This document shows positions 16,551 through 26,025 of a DNA stretch of 64,000 bases, piece after piece. The DNA comes from Psychrobacter pacificensis (GTDB lineage Bacteria; Pseudomonadota; Gammaproteobacteria; Pseudomonadales; Moraxellaceae). The stretch is from assembly GCF_900101915.1 (NCBI RefSeq), contig NZ_FNAL01000006.1, positions 100,526 to 164,525 on the forward strand. Reading direction: 5' to 3'. Made by a program: the position numbers and the translations under genes. Under the pieces are notes generated by a model. It ran no database searches and was not told the DNA's origin. It saw nothing but the letters and a program-made list of their open reading frames with translations. Every line of letters begins with the position of its first letter. The stretch's first letter is position 1.

Positions 16551-17624
16551 TTATAATGTTTTGCCATAGATATGCTGATCGATAAATTGCAGTGCTTGCT
16601 GATAACGAGCATCGTAATCGGGCTGGTCAATCATATACGGCGCGATATCGTGACGAGCAAAAATGTCTAGCAAGCGCTGCTCGAACCGTCCACGTGCTTC
16701 AGGCGTACCTAAAGAGCGCATGCCGTCATCAACCCATGGCGTATTGTTATCGAGCATGATGGTGTGGTCTAAGCGAAACTCATCAACGCAAGCAGCGACA
16801 AAAGGATGCGTGCGACCTTCGTACTCTTCACAAAACGCTTGCGTGGTCACAAAATCCGTATCAACGATCGTAACCGGAGCCGTTGCATTGGCTTTAGCAT
16901 CGCGTATCGCTTGCGCATGGTCGAGGCAAATAGGGGCGTAATCGCTGTACTGTAGCCCAACTTCGCTACCGCCCAAATCTGTGCCCACATACAGACGTCC
17001 CATCTCCAGCGCAAAGCTGGCACCATAGTAATTAGCCAGCTTATGCACCAGTGTTGTCTTGCCAGAGCTTTCACCGCCGACGATCGCAACGGTCTTGGTA
17101 TAGTTAGCGCGGGCCTCTGGATGGATTGCTGACCAATGGGCGACTGGGTCGCGAGCAATGGCGTACGAGTCGAACTCAGGCTGTAGCGTAGTAGTGACCA
17201 CTTGTAGGATAAGTTGCTCTTGTACATCACTCTGCGTCAGTGGGTGGTTCTCCGCCATAAACAATGCTGTCTCTGCAGGGAGTGCTAATGCCTTTATCAA
17301 GCGCTGCAATTTGGCATTACTAGTCGCCACATCGATCCTGACATTTTCGCTACTATCATTACTATCATAAAGATGCTCATGAAGCGGTAACTCGATCTCA
17401 TCAGTAGTATGAATATGAATAAATGGCAAATCCGCACAGGCCATCTGTAGCCAACGCGCTTTGTCTTGTAAGGTGATCGTAAAATCTGGATGCGGTGATG
17501 GATGCGTCATAATGACGATATGCAGGGTCTTTGCTTGTCCTGCTGCTTCTAGTATGCTGCGCATTTGCCCCAAATGTAAGGGCTCAAAGTGTCCAATCAT
17601 CAATCCGTTGTCGTACATAGCCAT
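16551..17624 (-). CDS. nadR: NadR-like NMN adenylyltransferase / nicotinamide riboside kinase
   Basis: 357 residues with two domains and no N-terminal HTH. Residues 5-170 are a nucleotidyltransferase-like domain, but its HxGH motif reads HLGQ (17-20), so the second catalytic His is Gln. Residues 178-350 are the riboside kinase, with an intact Walker A GGESSGKTT (183-191). The enzyme should phosphorylate nicotinamide riboside delivered by PnuC; the adenylyltransferase step may be weak or lost and covered by NadD elsewhere. A sequencing error is possible but would be a single-base change. The pnuC gene follows. Confidence 0.9.
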   Translation of the reverse strand: MAMYDNGLMIGHFEPLHLGQMRSILEAAGQAKTLHIVIMTHPSPHPDFTITLQDKARWLQMACADLPFIHIHTTDEIELPLHEHLYDSNDSSENVRIDVATSNAKLQRLIKALALPAETALFMAENHPLTQSDVQEQLILQVVTTTLQPEFDSYAIARDPVAHWSAIHPEARANYTKTVAIVGGESSGKTTLVHKLANYYGASFALEMGRLYVGTDLGGSEVGLQYSDYAPICLDHAQAIRDAKANATAPVTIVDTDFVTTQAFCEEYEGRTHPFVAACVDEFRLDHTIMLDNNTPWVDDGMRSLGTPEARGRFEQRLLDIFARHDIAPYMIDQPDYDARYQQALQFIDQHIYGKTL

Positions 17625-18199
17625 CCTTATTCTGTTTTGGGCTTATATTTGTTTCAGGTTTAAGGATAAATTCTCTAAAACCTGAGTTACTTATGAGCAT
17701 GGTATAAAGGTTTTGGAGGATTTACAGGTAGGTTATTGTAAATCTGACTTATATTTGACTCTTACGCAGATTATTATGTTTTTCATCAGCGGTTTTTGTG
17801 TGAATCTAAAAATAAAAAGCGAGTGATGATTTTTTGACAATTGAAGATTTGAGCATTCATTACCACTATCAAGTCGCTATAAAAACACCACTTATCTCTT
17901 TGATTCATTTAAAAAATAATGAACTGTGTAAATAGCTAAAGCAAGGTTTTAGCAACAAAGTAAATTCTGAAACATTTTGAAATAACTATTTAAAATCAGG
18001 GGCTTGCGTGGTGATATGACAGGTTAGGGCAAGCTTACGTATCATAAACTCACAAAGTACGTCTATACCTTCAACAGATAAATTCTCAAGAATCGATATA
18101 CTTATTTATAAGTTGGCAAGGCAAGGTAGCCTTGAGACTAAAAAAGCAAGAAAAAATAAAAAATACATTATAAAAATAGATAACAGAGAGGTATTTAGT
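17625..18199. other. Intergenic region with an inverted repeat
   Basis: No supported gene. TCAGGTTT (17654-17661) and AAACCTGA (17678-17685) form an 8-bp inverted repeat about 30 bases upstream of nadR, a possible operator or leader hairpin. The rest is AT-rich. An open frame extends upstream of pspC but lacks a start site with a Shine-Dalgarno. Confidence 0.4.
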
Positions 18200-18412
18200 T
18201 TGGCTAAATTAGCAAAATTACATCGCTCACAAAGTAATCGCATGATAGCGGGCGTGATGGGCGGTATTGCAGAATATGTCGGCTGGTCACCTACGTGGGT
18301 CAGATTACTATTTGTAATTGTTTCGTCGCTAAGCGCTGCTGTACCGGGTATTTTGATCTATATCGTATTATGGATAGTCATGCCAAAAGCCAATAGCGAT
18401 TCCTATCAGTAA
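18200..18412 (+). CDS. PspC-domain membrane protein
   Basis: 70 residues from TTG at 18200, chosen because GAGAGG lies 8 bases upstream; the longer frame from 18113 would add a lysine-rich tail unlike the family. The PspC domain is complete: MIAGVMGGIAEYVGWSPTWVRLLFVI, then a second hydrophobic segment GILIYIVLWIVMP. PspC proteins sit in the inner membrane and respond to envelope stress. No pspA, pspB or pspF is nearby, so this is a stand-alone PspC of unknown regulation. Confidence 0.85.
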   Translation: MAKLAKLHRSQSNRMIAGVMGGIAEYVGWSPTWVRLLFVIVSSLSAAVPGILIYIVLWIVMPKANSDSYQ

Positions 18413-18498
18413 CCAAGCTTGATATTTAGGCATTAATACCCGTTAAAAGAAATAAATCTGTACCACAAGCAGTTGTCCAACAAGCAGTCTCCAAAAAT

Positions 18499-18608
18499 AA
18501 AAAGCCTGAATCATCAGGATGCCCAAGATACAATTTTCCTCCTGCCCGAATGCTCACGCATTTGGGTATTTTTTTGTTTTCAAGATCAGTCGCCGGTCAG
18601 GCTTCTTT
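18499..18608 (+). repeat. Nested hairpins between pspC and glyQ
   Basis: AAGCCTGA (18501-18508) can pair with TCAGGCTT (18597-18604), which is followed by CTTTT. The pair encloses the compact terminator at 18545-18576. The layout looks like one terminator split by insertion of another, or a structured RNA 3' end. No homologue was recognised. Confidence 0.35.
18545..18576 (+). terminator. Terminator downstream of pspC
   Basis: CCCGAATGC and GCATTTGGG pair (one G-U) around TCAC and are followed by TATTTTTTT. It lies 132 bases past the pspC stop and well ahead of glyQ. Confidence 0.8.
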
Positions 18609-18797
18609 TATGATAGTTCGGTCGTAAATCAGGGATATAGTCGCGTGTTTTTATCGACAACGCAAATTTAGTTAACGTAAATATGGATAAAATAGTCAAT
18701 TTTTAGTAAGGTGAGCAGGCAAATAGCGTCGTTGCCAAATAGGTGATGAGTACTATCAGAGATTTATTTAATCATACCCATTTCACAGTGACTTACT

Positions 18798-19865
18798 ATG
18801 AAAACCCAAACTATGACATCCGAAGCGACAACCCCGATGACACAAGACCAAACTCCTCAACCGATGACTTTTCAGGACTTAATCCTAACCTTACAGAATT
18901 ATTGGGCTGACAAAGGCTGCGTGGTATTGCAACCTTACGATATGGAAGTCGGCGCGGGCACGTTTCATACCGCCACGTTTTTGCGCTCGTTAGGTCCTGA
19001 GCGTTGGAACGCTGCGTATGTACAGCCATCGCGTCGCCCGACTGATGGTCGCTACGGTGACAATCCAAACCGTTTACAACACTACTATCAGTTCCAAGTC
19101 GTACTAAAGCCGAACCCACCTAACATTCAAGAGCTATATCTGGACTCGCTACGCGCTATTGGTATCGATCCATTGGTGCATGATGTACGTTTTGTGGAAG
19201 ACAACTGGGAATCACCAACGCTTGGCGCGTGGGGACTTGGCTGGGAGATTTGGCTCAACGGTATGGAAGTGACCCAGTTTACCTATTTCCAGCAAGTCGG
19301 CGGTATTGAGTGCTTCCCAGTCACTGGCGAGATCACTTACGGTCTTGAGCGCTTGGCGATGTATGTGCAGGGCGTTGATAGCGTCTATGACTTGGTCTGG
19401 GCAGATGGCGAGTTTGGCCGCGTCACCTATGGCGATGTGTTCCATCAAAACGAAGTTGAGCAATCGACCTATAACTTTGAGCACGCTGATGTGCCAATGA
19501 TGGGTGAGATGTTTGATTTTTATGAGCAGCAAGCAGATAAGTTGGTTGAAGCAGGCCTGCCATTGCCAGCCTATGAGATGGTATTAAAAGCCTCTCATGC
19601 GTTTAACTTGCTTGATGCCCGCGGTGCGATTTCGGTCACTGAGCGTCAACGCTTTATTCTGCGTGTACGTACGCTTGCGCGTAAGGTTGCGTTTGGTTAT
19701 GTCGAAGCTCGTGCCAAGTTAGGCTTCCCATTGGCTGATGACGCGCACCGTGCCGAAGCTCTTGAGAAGTATTTGCCAAAAGAAGACGCGGCAACAGAAG
19801 GCTCATCAACAGACAGCTTAGCAAAAGAAACCACTGACAACAATCAACCGACGAACAAGCAATAG
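18798..19865 (+). CDS. glyQ: Glycyl-tRNA synthetase alpha subunit
   Basis: 355 residues, longer than the usual 300 or so because of a polar C-terminal tail ([22 protein letters not shown]). The class II core is unmistakable: [57 protein letters not shown] (motif 2) and [16 protein letters not shown] (motif 3). It forms an alpha2-beta2 enzyme with GlyS that charges tRNA-Gly, including the tRNA at 6.55 kb. glyS follows after 9 bases. The N-terminal start is not backed by a strong Shine-Dalgarno; in-frame ATGs lie shortly downstream. Confidence 0.97.
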   Translation: MKTQTMTSEATTPMTQDQTPQPMTFQDLILTLQNYWADKGCVVLQPYDMEVGAGTFHTATFLRSLGPERWNAAYVQPSRRPTDGRYGDNPNRLQHYYQFQVVLKPNPPNIQELYLDSLRAIGIDPLVHDVRFVEDNWESPTLGAWGLGWEIWLNGMEVTQFTYFQQVGGIECFPVTGEITYGLERLAMYVQGVDSVYDLVWADGEFGRVTYGDVFHQNEVEQSTYNFEHADVPMMGEMFDFYEQQADKLVEAGLPLPAYEMVLKASHAFNLLDARGAISVTERQRFILRVRTLARKVAFGYVEARAKLGFPLADDAHRAEALEKYLPKEDAATEGSSTDSLAKETTDNNQPTNKQ

Positions 19866-19874
19866 GAGCATCCC

Positions 19875-21968
19875 ATGAGTACTATTCTATTTGAACTGGG
19901 GTGTGAAGAGCTACCTCCAAAAAGCCTAAAACCATTGCGTGATGCGCTGCAAACTAGTGTCACTGAGCAATTATCTGCAGCTGAGATCACCTTTGATAGC
20001 ATCAAAGCCTTTGCCACACCGCGCCGTTTGGCGATTCAAATTGAAGGCATTAGCGATAAGCAGCCTGACCGCACTGAGCAAAAACGCGGACCAGCTATCA
20101 AAGCGGCATTTGATAGCGATGGCAATCCAACCCGCGCGGCGATGGGTTTTGCTAAAGGCTTAGGTATCGAAGCGAGCGAGCTTACGACCATTAACACCGA
20201 TAAAGGTGACTATGTCGGCTTTGAGCAAACGATCAGTGGTCAAGCGACTACCGAGCTACTGCCAGCTATTTTTCAAACAGCGTTAGATAGCCTACCGATT
20301 GCCAAACGTATGCGCTCAGGTGCCAGTCGCAACGAGTTTGTTCGTCCCGTCCAGTGGGTAGTATTGATGCAGGATGACACTGTTATTGATGCCACTATCC
20401 AAGGGCATGAGACAGGCTCGCAAACTCGTGGGCACCGTTTCCACAGCCCTGACTACCATGATATTGCTCATGCCAATGACTATGAGCAACTGTTAGATGG
20501 TCTAAAAGTCGTGGCAGATTTTGATAAGCGCCAAATGCTGATCAAAAACCAAGTCAAAGCATTGGCAGATGAAGTTAATTCTGATGCTATCGTACCGCAG
20601 GATTTGTTGGACGAAGTTACCGCATTGGTTGATTTCCCCATTGCGCTACGAGCAAGCTTTGAAGCACGCTTTTTACAAGTGCCACAAGAAGCGCTTATCT
20701 CGACCATGCAAGCGGATCAAAAGTATTTTTGCTTGACGGATAAAACGGGCAAATTGCAGCCGTACTTTATCTTTATCACCAATATTGAGTCTAAAGACCC
20801 CAATCAGATTATTGAAGGTAATGAAAAAGTTGTGCGTCCACGTTTGGCTGATGCCGAGTTTTTCTTCTTACAAGATCAAAAGCAGCCGTTATTTGCACTC
20901 ACAGAGAGCCTAAAAACTCGTGTATTCCAAGACAAATTGGGTACGATTTGGGAGAAGTCTGAGCGTATTGCTAAGCTTGCCGCGTTTATTGCTACCCTAA
21001 TGCAGCAGCAAGGCCACGATATCGACGTCGATGACACCGTACGTGCGGGTATTTTATCCAAAGCAGATTTGGCCAGCTCGCTCGTTGGTGAGTATCCTGA
21101 ATTGCAAGGTATCGCGGGTACGTATTATGCACGTTTGAATGAGGAACCTGAGGCAGTTGCGGCAAGCTTAGAAGAGCAATACCTGCCCAAGTTCAGTGGT
21201 GATGTATTACCGCAAACACCAGTTGGTATTTGCTTAGCGTTAGCTGATCGCCTAGATACGCTCGTTGGTATTTTTGCGATTGACCAAGCACCGACGGGGT
21301 CAAAGGATCCGTTTAGCCTACGTCGTTCTGCCATTGGTATTTTGCGCATTTTGATTGAAAAGAAGTTACCGATTAATCTGGTAGCGCTCGTTGAGCAAGC
21401 GATTAAAGGCTATAGCGATGCTGAAGGTAGCAAAATTGCCAAAATGGGTGACACTTTTACCCAAGTCATGGCGTTCTTAAACTCGCGCTATCGTGCGATG
21501 TATACCGAGCAGGGTGTCAGCGTCGATACGATTCAGGCCGTACAAGCGATTAACCCGCATATGCCGCTTGATTTTGATCAGCGTATTCGTGCCGTACAAG
21601 CATTTAGTGAGCTGTCACAAGCGTCAATGCTCGCGGATTCAAACAAACGCGTTGCTAATATATTGGCCAAGTCAGAAGTGAGCGTTGCTGATACGGTTGA
21701 TGAGACGCTACTATCTGAGATTGCTGAGCAAAATTTATATGCAAATGTGCAGCAAGCACAGACAGTGGTACAGCCATTACTTGAGCAAGCGGACTATACG
21801 CAAGTATTGCAAACGCTGGCGAGCTTAGATGAGCCATTGACACAATTCTTTGATAACGTGATGGTCAACAGCGACGATGCAGCGCTCAAAAATAACCGCT
21901 TAGCCTTGCTCAAGCAGGTACGCGCCTTGTTCTTGACTGTGGCAGATATCAGCGAGCTACAGCTATAA
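19875..21968 (+). CDS. glyS: Glycyl-tRNA synthetase beta subunit
   Basis: 697 residues, full length for the family. It opens with TILFELGCEELPPKSLKPL, carries the HD-like segment DLASSLVGEYPELQGIAGTYYA, and ends with the DALR anticodon-binding region (FFDNVMVNSDDAALKNNRLALL). The beta subunit binds and positions tRNA-Gly for the GlyQ active site. AGGAGCAT precedes the ATG, and the gene lies 9 bases from glyQ, so the two are co-translated from one mRNA. A terminator follows 30 bases on. Confidence 0.97.
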   Translation: MSTILFELGCEELPPKSLKPLRDALQTSVTEQLSAAEITFDSIKAFATPRRLAIQIEGISDKQPDRTEQKRGPAIKAAFDSDGNPTRAAMGFAKGLGIEASELTTINTDKGDYVGFEQTISGQATTELLPAIFQTALDSLPIAKRMRSGASRNEFVRPVQWVVLMQDDTVIDATIQGHETGSQTRGHRFHSPDYHDIAHANDYEQLLDGLKVVADFDKRQMLIKNQVKALADEVNSDAIVPQDLLDEVTALVDFPIALRASFEARFLQVPQEALISTMQADQKYFCLTDKTGKLQPYFIFITNIESKDPNQIIEGNEKVVRPRLADAEFFFLQDQKQPLFALTESLKTRVFQDKLGTIWEKSERIAKLAAFIATLMQQQGHDIDVDDTVRAGILSKADLASSLVGEYPELQGIAGTYYARLNEEPEAVAASLEEQYLPKFSGDVLPQTPVGICLALADRLDTLVGIFAIDQAPTGSKDPFSLRRSAIGILRILIEKKLPINLVALVEQAIKGYSDAEGSKIAKMGDTFTQVMAFLNSRYRAMYTEQGVSVDTIQAVQAINPHMPLDFDQRIRAVQAFSELSQASMLADSNKRVANILAKSEVSVADTVDETLLSEIAEQNLYANVQQAQTVVQPLLEQADYTQVLQTLASLDEPLTQFFDNVMVNSDDAALKNNRLALLKQVRALFLTVADISELQL

Positions 21969-21998
21969 CTGCTAGCCTTTAATCTTAGGTTTTGATAC

Positions 21999-22027
21999 AA
22001 AAACTGGCTCACTGTGGCCAGTTTTTT
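21999..22027 (+). terminator. Terminator after glyS
   Basis: AAAACTGGC and GCCAGTTTT pair around eight bases and end in a T run. Confidence 0.88.
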
Positions 22028-22217
22028 GTTGCTATAGCACTTGGGTATTCGTCAGAGCCATGCATGACAACCCAGCATCATCGACAATTAACCGTAAAGG
22101 CATTGTGCCATTGCCATTATTGACGGTAAAATTTAGGCATTCGAGCGTCTTGGATCATGGTAAGTGTCATCACTCTTGTTATTCATTACGTTTATTTGTC
22201 GTTGAAGGAGCGCTGCC

Positions 22218-22514
22218 GTGTTTGCCGTTATTACTGTCATTCTTATTATCTGGGCTTCCATGTGGGCTTTTTACAAGTTTATGTACCCACGTCCACCCAA
22301 AAGCATGATGCCAAAAGAGGGCGATGTCACCACACCGCGTCAGTGCAATTTTTGTGGTAACCGTTTGGCGGAATATCGCGGTGTCCTTGAAACTAAGCCT
22401 AGCTTAGCGACAACCAGTGATGGTAATACTGAATCAGCCCAAGAATTATTCTTTTGCAATTATGAGCATCAGGCAGACTTTCACGCAGGCAAGACTTACA
22501 AACCTTATGCGTAA
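22218..22514 (+). CDS. Membrane-anchored zinc-ribbon-like small protein
   Basis: 98 residues from GTG at 22218, with AAGGAG about 9 bases upstream. An N-terminal hydrophobic segment (AVITVILIIWASMWAFYKFMY) is followed by a cytosolic part with CNFCGNRLAEYRG and a later FFCNYEHQADFHAG. The CxxC plus later Cys and His residues suggest a zinc-binding knuckle. I do not recognise the family or a function. It stands alone between glyS and the convergent zapA. Confidence 0.65.
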   Translation: MFAVITVILIIWASMWAFYKFMYPRPPKSMMPKEGDVTTPRQCNFCGNRLAEYRGVLETKPSLATTSDGNTESAQELFFCNYEHQADFHAGKTYKPYA

Positions 22515-22540
22515 GCAGGTAGATAAAAACGAGTGACCAT

Positions 22541-22573
22541 AAAAAAGCGCTTAGCTTTAGTAGGCTAAGCGCT
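22541..22573 (-). terminator. Terminator of the zapA transcript
   Basis: AGCGCTTAGC (22546-22555) and GCTAAGCGCT (22564-22573) form a perfect 10-bp stem. Read on the minus strand it ends in TTTTTT. It serves zapA and may block read-through from the opposite gene. Confidence 0.82.
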
Positions 22574-22660
22574 AATAGATTTGATGCTTTTTCATCATAT
22601 CGCACACTATTAGATCATGCATGTTTTGAACGATCTGTCTGCTGAGACAACACCGCACTA

Positions 22661-23113
22661 TTACAAAATAGAGTGGGCGTCTTTCATGATTTTATTTAGC
22701 AATGCCTGTGATTGCTTATCTTTTTGCAAGCGGTCTTCATCACTTCTTTGGTTGGCATGGATTTTTTCGTATAAATTCAAGCAGCACAGCACCAGTATGC
22801 TTTCTTGACTGAGGCTTGGTGCATCTCGCTTTAGATCAAGCGCATAGTTATTGATATAAGAGACCGCCGATAGTAGCTCTTCTTGCTCATGAACGGGACA
22901 AAAAATTGGATAAGTCACGCCAGCAATCGCGATATCGACTTTTTTGATCTGGGGCTCAGCCGCTTTACCATTGTCTTGAGACGATGTGCTGGATGTGCTC
23001 GCCCCCGATTGAGTGGATTTTTGTACGGCTACGTCTTTATTCGGTGCTTGAGTATTTTGTGATGGGTTATTTTTTGGCTGTTTTTCTATAGCGTTGCTTT
23101 GGTTGTCGGTCAT
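22661..23113 (-). CDS. zapA: Cell division protein ZapA with long N-terminal extension
   Basis: 150 residues. The ZapA domain begins near residue 57 (KKVDIAIAGVTYPIFCPVHEQEELLSAVSYINNYALDLK) and ends in a helical C-terminus for dimer or tetramer formation. ZapA cross-links FtsZ filaments at midcell. The first 55 or so residues are a low-complexity, Asn/Gln/Ser-rich tail absent from the usual 100-residue ZapA. The coiled-coil gene lies 107 bases upstream on the same strand, as in other gammaproteobacteria. No 6S RNA gene was seen in the short gap downstream. Confidence 0.88.
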   Translation of the reverse strand: MTDNQSNAIEKQPKNNPSQNTQAPNKDVAVQKSTQSGASTSSTSSQDNGKAAEPQIKKVDIAIAGVTYPIFCPVHEQEELLSAVSYINNYALDLKRDAPSLSQESILVLCCLNLYEKIHANQRSDEDRLQKDKQSQALLNKIMKDAHSIL

Positions 23114-23220
23114 GATACATCCTACAATGTCTGGTCAGTGAAATGAGTGATATCAGGTTTTACAAATAGCGTTGGGCGGTTTAATAAGTAGCATATTTTG
23201 CTATCTATTACAGGAATGCG

Positions 23221-23661
23221 TTAGCTTTCTGCTTGATCGATGCGGGTTAAGCGTTGCAAGACGACTTGCGTACGCTCTGCTGCCAACTGATTCTTCTTTT
23301 GCAGTTCACTGTTTTGTTGTTTGATATTGCTATACTGCTGCTTTAATTCATTATTGTGCTTTTGCAACTCGCTATTTTGTTGTTGTAATTGGCTGATTTG
23401 TTTTTGTAGTTTGTCTTGTTCTTCACCAATCATATGGTGCGCTTCAGCAAGGCTTTGATAGCGCTTGTCGAGATCGTTCAGTTGCTTTTTGGCACCGTCA
23501 CGCTCGCTGTGGCTGGTATCAAGCTTGTTTTTTAGAGCAGAGACTTCTTTTGCATCGCTAACAGGGTGTTGTTTTAGGCTGCTAAGTTCAGCACTGACAA
23601 GCTGATACTGTTTTTTGATGTCGAGTACCATTTTTTCTAATATTCTAAGTTGATCATACAT
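23221..23661 (-). CDS. Coiled-coil protein, ZapB/TIGR02449-like
   Basis: 146 residues, almost entirely heptad-patterned coiled coil, with a Gln-rich middle in which QQQNSELQKHNNELKQQYSN-type units recur (about residues 95-125). It opens MYDQLRILEKMVLDIKKQ. In pseudomonads a small ZapB-like protein is encoded just ahead of zapA, and this gene holds that position, so a role in Z-ring bundling is likely. It is about twice the length of the usual 70-residue family members. Assignment rests on position and coiled-coil character. Confidence 0.65.
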   Translation of the reverse strand: MYDQLRILEKMVLDIKKQYQLVSAELSSLKQHPVSDAKEVSALKNKLDTSHSERDGAKKQLNDLDKRYQSLAEAHHMIGEEQDKLQKQISQLQQQNSELQKHNNELKQQYSNIKQQNSELQKKNQLAAERTQVVLQRLTRIDQAES

Positions 23662-23873
23662 AGTCAGTTTTTATCCTTAACAAGTAAGCGTGAATGAATT
23701 TTGTTCGCTGCATTTAATAATGCCATAGGTGACCGCATAATATCTATATCAACAAAGTAATTACAAGTACGAGGCTTTGTCTTTTTACTTTTATCTATCG
23801 ATGATTTGTCCCAGACATTTTGTCGTGACTATTTTTATTTTTTGAACAGTAATTAACTACTAGGACCTCTATT

Positions 23874-24527
23874 ATGAATGATAATATCTCTGGCTGGAAT
23901 ACTTGGCTGACTGCGTTTGATGATTGGACGGACGTGTCTATCAGTGAGGTGCACGGCCTGATGACAGGGCTGATGACGGCGTGTAACGCGCCTGATGAGG
24001 CCACATGGGCAAAGGTGTTTGAAGAGCTGAGCTTTGCACCGCTACCAGAGGCGGCATTGACGTTGCTGACAGAAGAAGCAGAAGACACGGTGTTTCAGTT
24101 AAAAGATAAAGATGATGCCTACGCTTATATGCCGCTGATCCCTGATGATGAACATGGTTTATACGAGCGCGTGATGGCATTGAAACAGTGGTCAAACGGC
24201 TTTATGACGGGTTTTGGTATTACTGATTGTAATTTGAGTAGCGAAGAGAATGAGATGCTCTCAGATTTGGCTAAAATTGGTGGCATTCGGTTAGAAGAAG
24301 AAGAGGATTTTGAGGGGGGAGAGGAGTCTTATCTTTATATCTACGAGTTTGCTCGTATGGTGCCTGTGAGTTTTGCGACGCGTAAGCGCAAGCCTGTAAA
24401 AGACATCGCCCTGATTGCTGGACTATCTATCAATGCCAAAACCACCAAAGAGCTACAAGCAGAAGGCAAGTTGCCAAAACCGATGCCACCCGTGCTTGAC
24501 GTGATGAATCAGAATAATCCATCATAA
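23874..24527 (+). CDS. UPF0149 family protein (YgfB/YecA-like)
   Basis: 217 residues. The family features are ISEVHGLMTGLMTACNAPDEATWAKVF near residue 22-48 and LKQWSNGFMTGFGI around residue 102-115, with an acidic middle. YgfB-type genes lie beside zapA in many gammaproteobacteria, and the same holds here in divergent orientation. In Pseudomonas YgfB influences beta-lactamase expression, but the biochemical role is not settled. The C-terminal 40 residues are basic and unlike the usual family end. Confidence 0.8.
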   Translation: MNDNISGWNTWLTAFDDWTDVSISEVHGLMTGLMTACNAPDEATWAKVFEELSFAPLPEAALTLLTEEAEDTVFQLKDKDDAYAYMPLIPDDEHGLYERVMALKQWSNGFMTGFGITDCNLSSEENEMLSDLAKIGGIRLEEEEDFEGGEESYLYIYEFARMVPVSFATRKRKPVKDIALIAGLSINAKTTKELQAEGKLPKPMPPVLDVMNQNNPS

Positions 24528-24553
24528 GACAAATCTGATACCTCGTAGTTTTT

Positions 24554-24609
24554 AAGAAATGGCTTTTAAGAAATGACTTTTAAGAAATGACTTTTAAGAC
24601 ATAATTCTT
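24554..24609. repeat. 14-bp tandem repeat upstream of argE
   Basis: Three near-identical units AAGAAATGGCTTTT, AAGAAATGACTTTT and AAGAAATGACTTTT, and a fourth diverged unit AAGACATAATTCTT, run head to tail. It ends 23 bases before the argE start, between it and the UPF0149 gene. Copy number could vary by slippage and shift argE leader length. Confidence 0.8.
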
Positions 24610-24632
24610 AAAAATCATAATAGGGATATTTT

Positions 24633-25871
24633 ATGATCCAAGATACTAATGACAATGCTAGCAATGACCAACAGTTAAACCCTGCTACGCATCCGAGTAA
24701 TAGCCTTGATTGGCTGTCTAGGCTTATCGCTTTCGATACGGTCAGTCGACACTCCAATCTAGCATTGATTCATGATGTGAGAGCGTATTGTGAGCAGCTT
24801 GGTCTGACGGTAGATTTGTCCTTTAACGAGGCAAAGACCAAGGCCAACTTGTTTGTGACCGTACCCGCTGGCGAAAACGCTGACCAAATTAATAACGGTT
24901 TGGTGCTCTCAGGTCATACTGATGTCGTGCCTGTCGATGGTCAAGACTGGACATCAGAGCCGTTCACCGCGACGATACGTGGTGACAAGCTATACGGACG
25001 CGGTGCGTGCGATATGAAGGGTTTTATCGCGTGTGCGCTGACAATATTGCCACAAGCTGTACAGCTATCAAATAGCGGTCAGCTGCGTCGCCCATTGCAC
25101 CTCGCGCTGTCGTTCGATGAAGAGGTTGGCTGTTTGGGTGCGCCATTGATTTTGGCGGATTTAAAAGCGCGCGGTATCACCCCTGATTATTGCATCGTCG
25201 GTGAGCCAACCAATATGGCGATGGTGGTTGCACACAAAGGCATCGCGGTGTATCGTTGCCGTGTCCATGGTAAATCGGCGCATTCTTCATTGATTGGACA
25301 AGGGGTCAATGCGATCAGCTATGCAAGCAAATTGGTGGGCTATGTCGACACGCTTGCTGAAGAACTGAGCACTCGTGATGACAATGATGCATTGTTTACC
25401 GTGCCTTATTCGACATTGTCAGTAGGGACTATACACGGCGGTACAGCCACCAATATCGTGCCCAATCTGTGTGAGTTCACTTTTGACTATCGCAACCTGC
25501 CGCACATGACCCAAGACGATATACTAGCGCCCATTCAAGCAAAAGTTGCTGAGTTAAATGCGCAAATGCAAGCGCGTGCGCCTGAGACGGGTATCGAGCT
25601 GATGCAGGAAGAGAGTGTTCCTGCCATGACGGATAATAACAGCGCTGAGCTACAATCATTAATAGCAGCTCTGACAGGGGATGATGAGCGTCATAAAGTC
25701 GCTTACGCAACGGAAGGTGGTCAGTTTACCAATGCAGGCATCCCTACGATCATCTGTGGCCCTGGTAGTATTGAGCAGGCACACAAAGCGGATGAATATG
25801 TAGAACTGATCGAAATCGAACGTTGTGACGGCTTTTTGCAAAAACTATTAGACAGTTGTACTGCCAAGTAG
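24633..25871 (+). CDS. argE: Acetylornithine deacetylase (M20 family)
   Basis: 412 residues. The binuclear zinc motifs of M20 peptidases are intact: LSGHTDVVPVDG, GRGACDMKGF, FDEEVGCLG and IVGEPT. The C-terminal EGGQFTNAGIPTIICGPGSIEQAHKADEYV matches ArgE rather than DapE. It removes the acetyl group from N-acetylornithine in arginine synthesis in the cytosol. GGG-ATATTTT precedes the ATG weakly. It is followed by a terminator. Confidence 0.92.
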   Translation: MIQDTNDNASNDQQLNPATHPSNSLDWLSRLIAFDTVSRHSNLALIHDVRAYCEQLGLTVDLSFNEAKTKANLFVTVPAGENADQINNGLVLSGHTDVVPVDGQDWTSEPFTATIRGDKLYGRGACDMKGFIACALTILPQAVQLSNSGQLRRPLHLALSFDEEVGCLGAPLILADLKARGITPDYCIVGEPTNMAMVVAHKGIAVYRCRVHGKSAHSSLIGQGVNAISYASKLVGYVDTLAEELSTRDDNDALFTVPYSTLSVGTIHGGTATNIVPNLCEFTFDYRNLPHMTQDDILAPIQAKVAELNAQMQARAPETGIELMQEESVPAMTDNNSAELQSLIAALTGDDERHKVAYATEGGQFTNAGIPTIICGPGSIEQAHKADEYVELIEIERCDGFLQKLLDSCTAK

Positions 25872-25936
25872 CTTATAGAGGTGTCGATACGCTATAAAAG
25901 TGGCAAACATATGTATATAATGTGAGAAGTATCAAT

Positions 25937-25968
25937 AATACCGCCTGAATGGCGGTATTTCTTTTTTT
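25937..25968 (+). terminator. Terminator after argE
   Basis: AATACCGCC and GGCGGTATT pair around TGAAT, followed by TCTTTTTTT. Confidence 0.88.
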
Positions 25969-26025
25969 GGCGATGTGGCTGTTCGTATAAGAAGCATTTA
26001 TATATAACAAAGTAGGGGTTAGCTG

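Noticed and set aside
22574..22660. Possible 6S RNA downstream of zapA, as in E. coli
   Set aside because: Only about 87 bases separate zapA from its terminator, too short for the roughly 180-nt 6S RNA.
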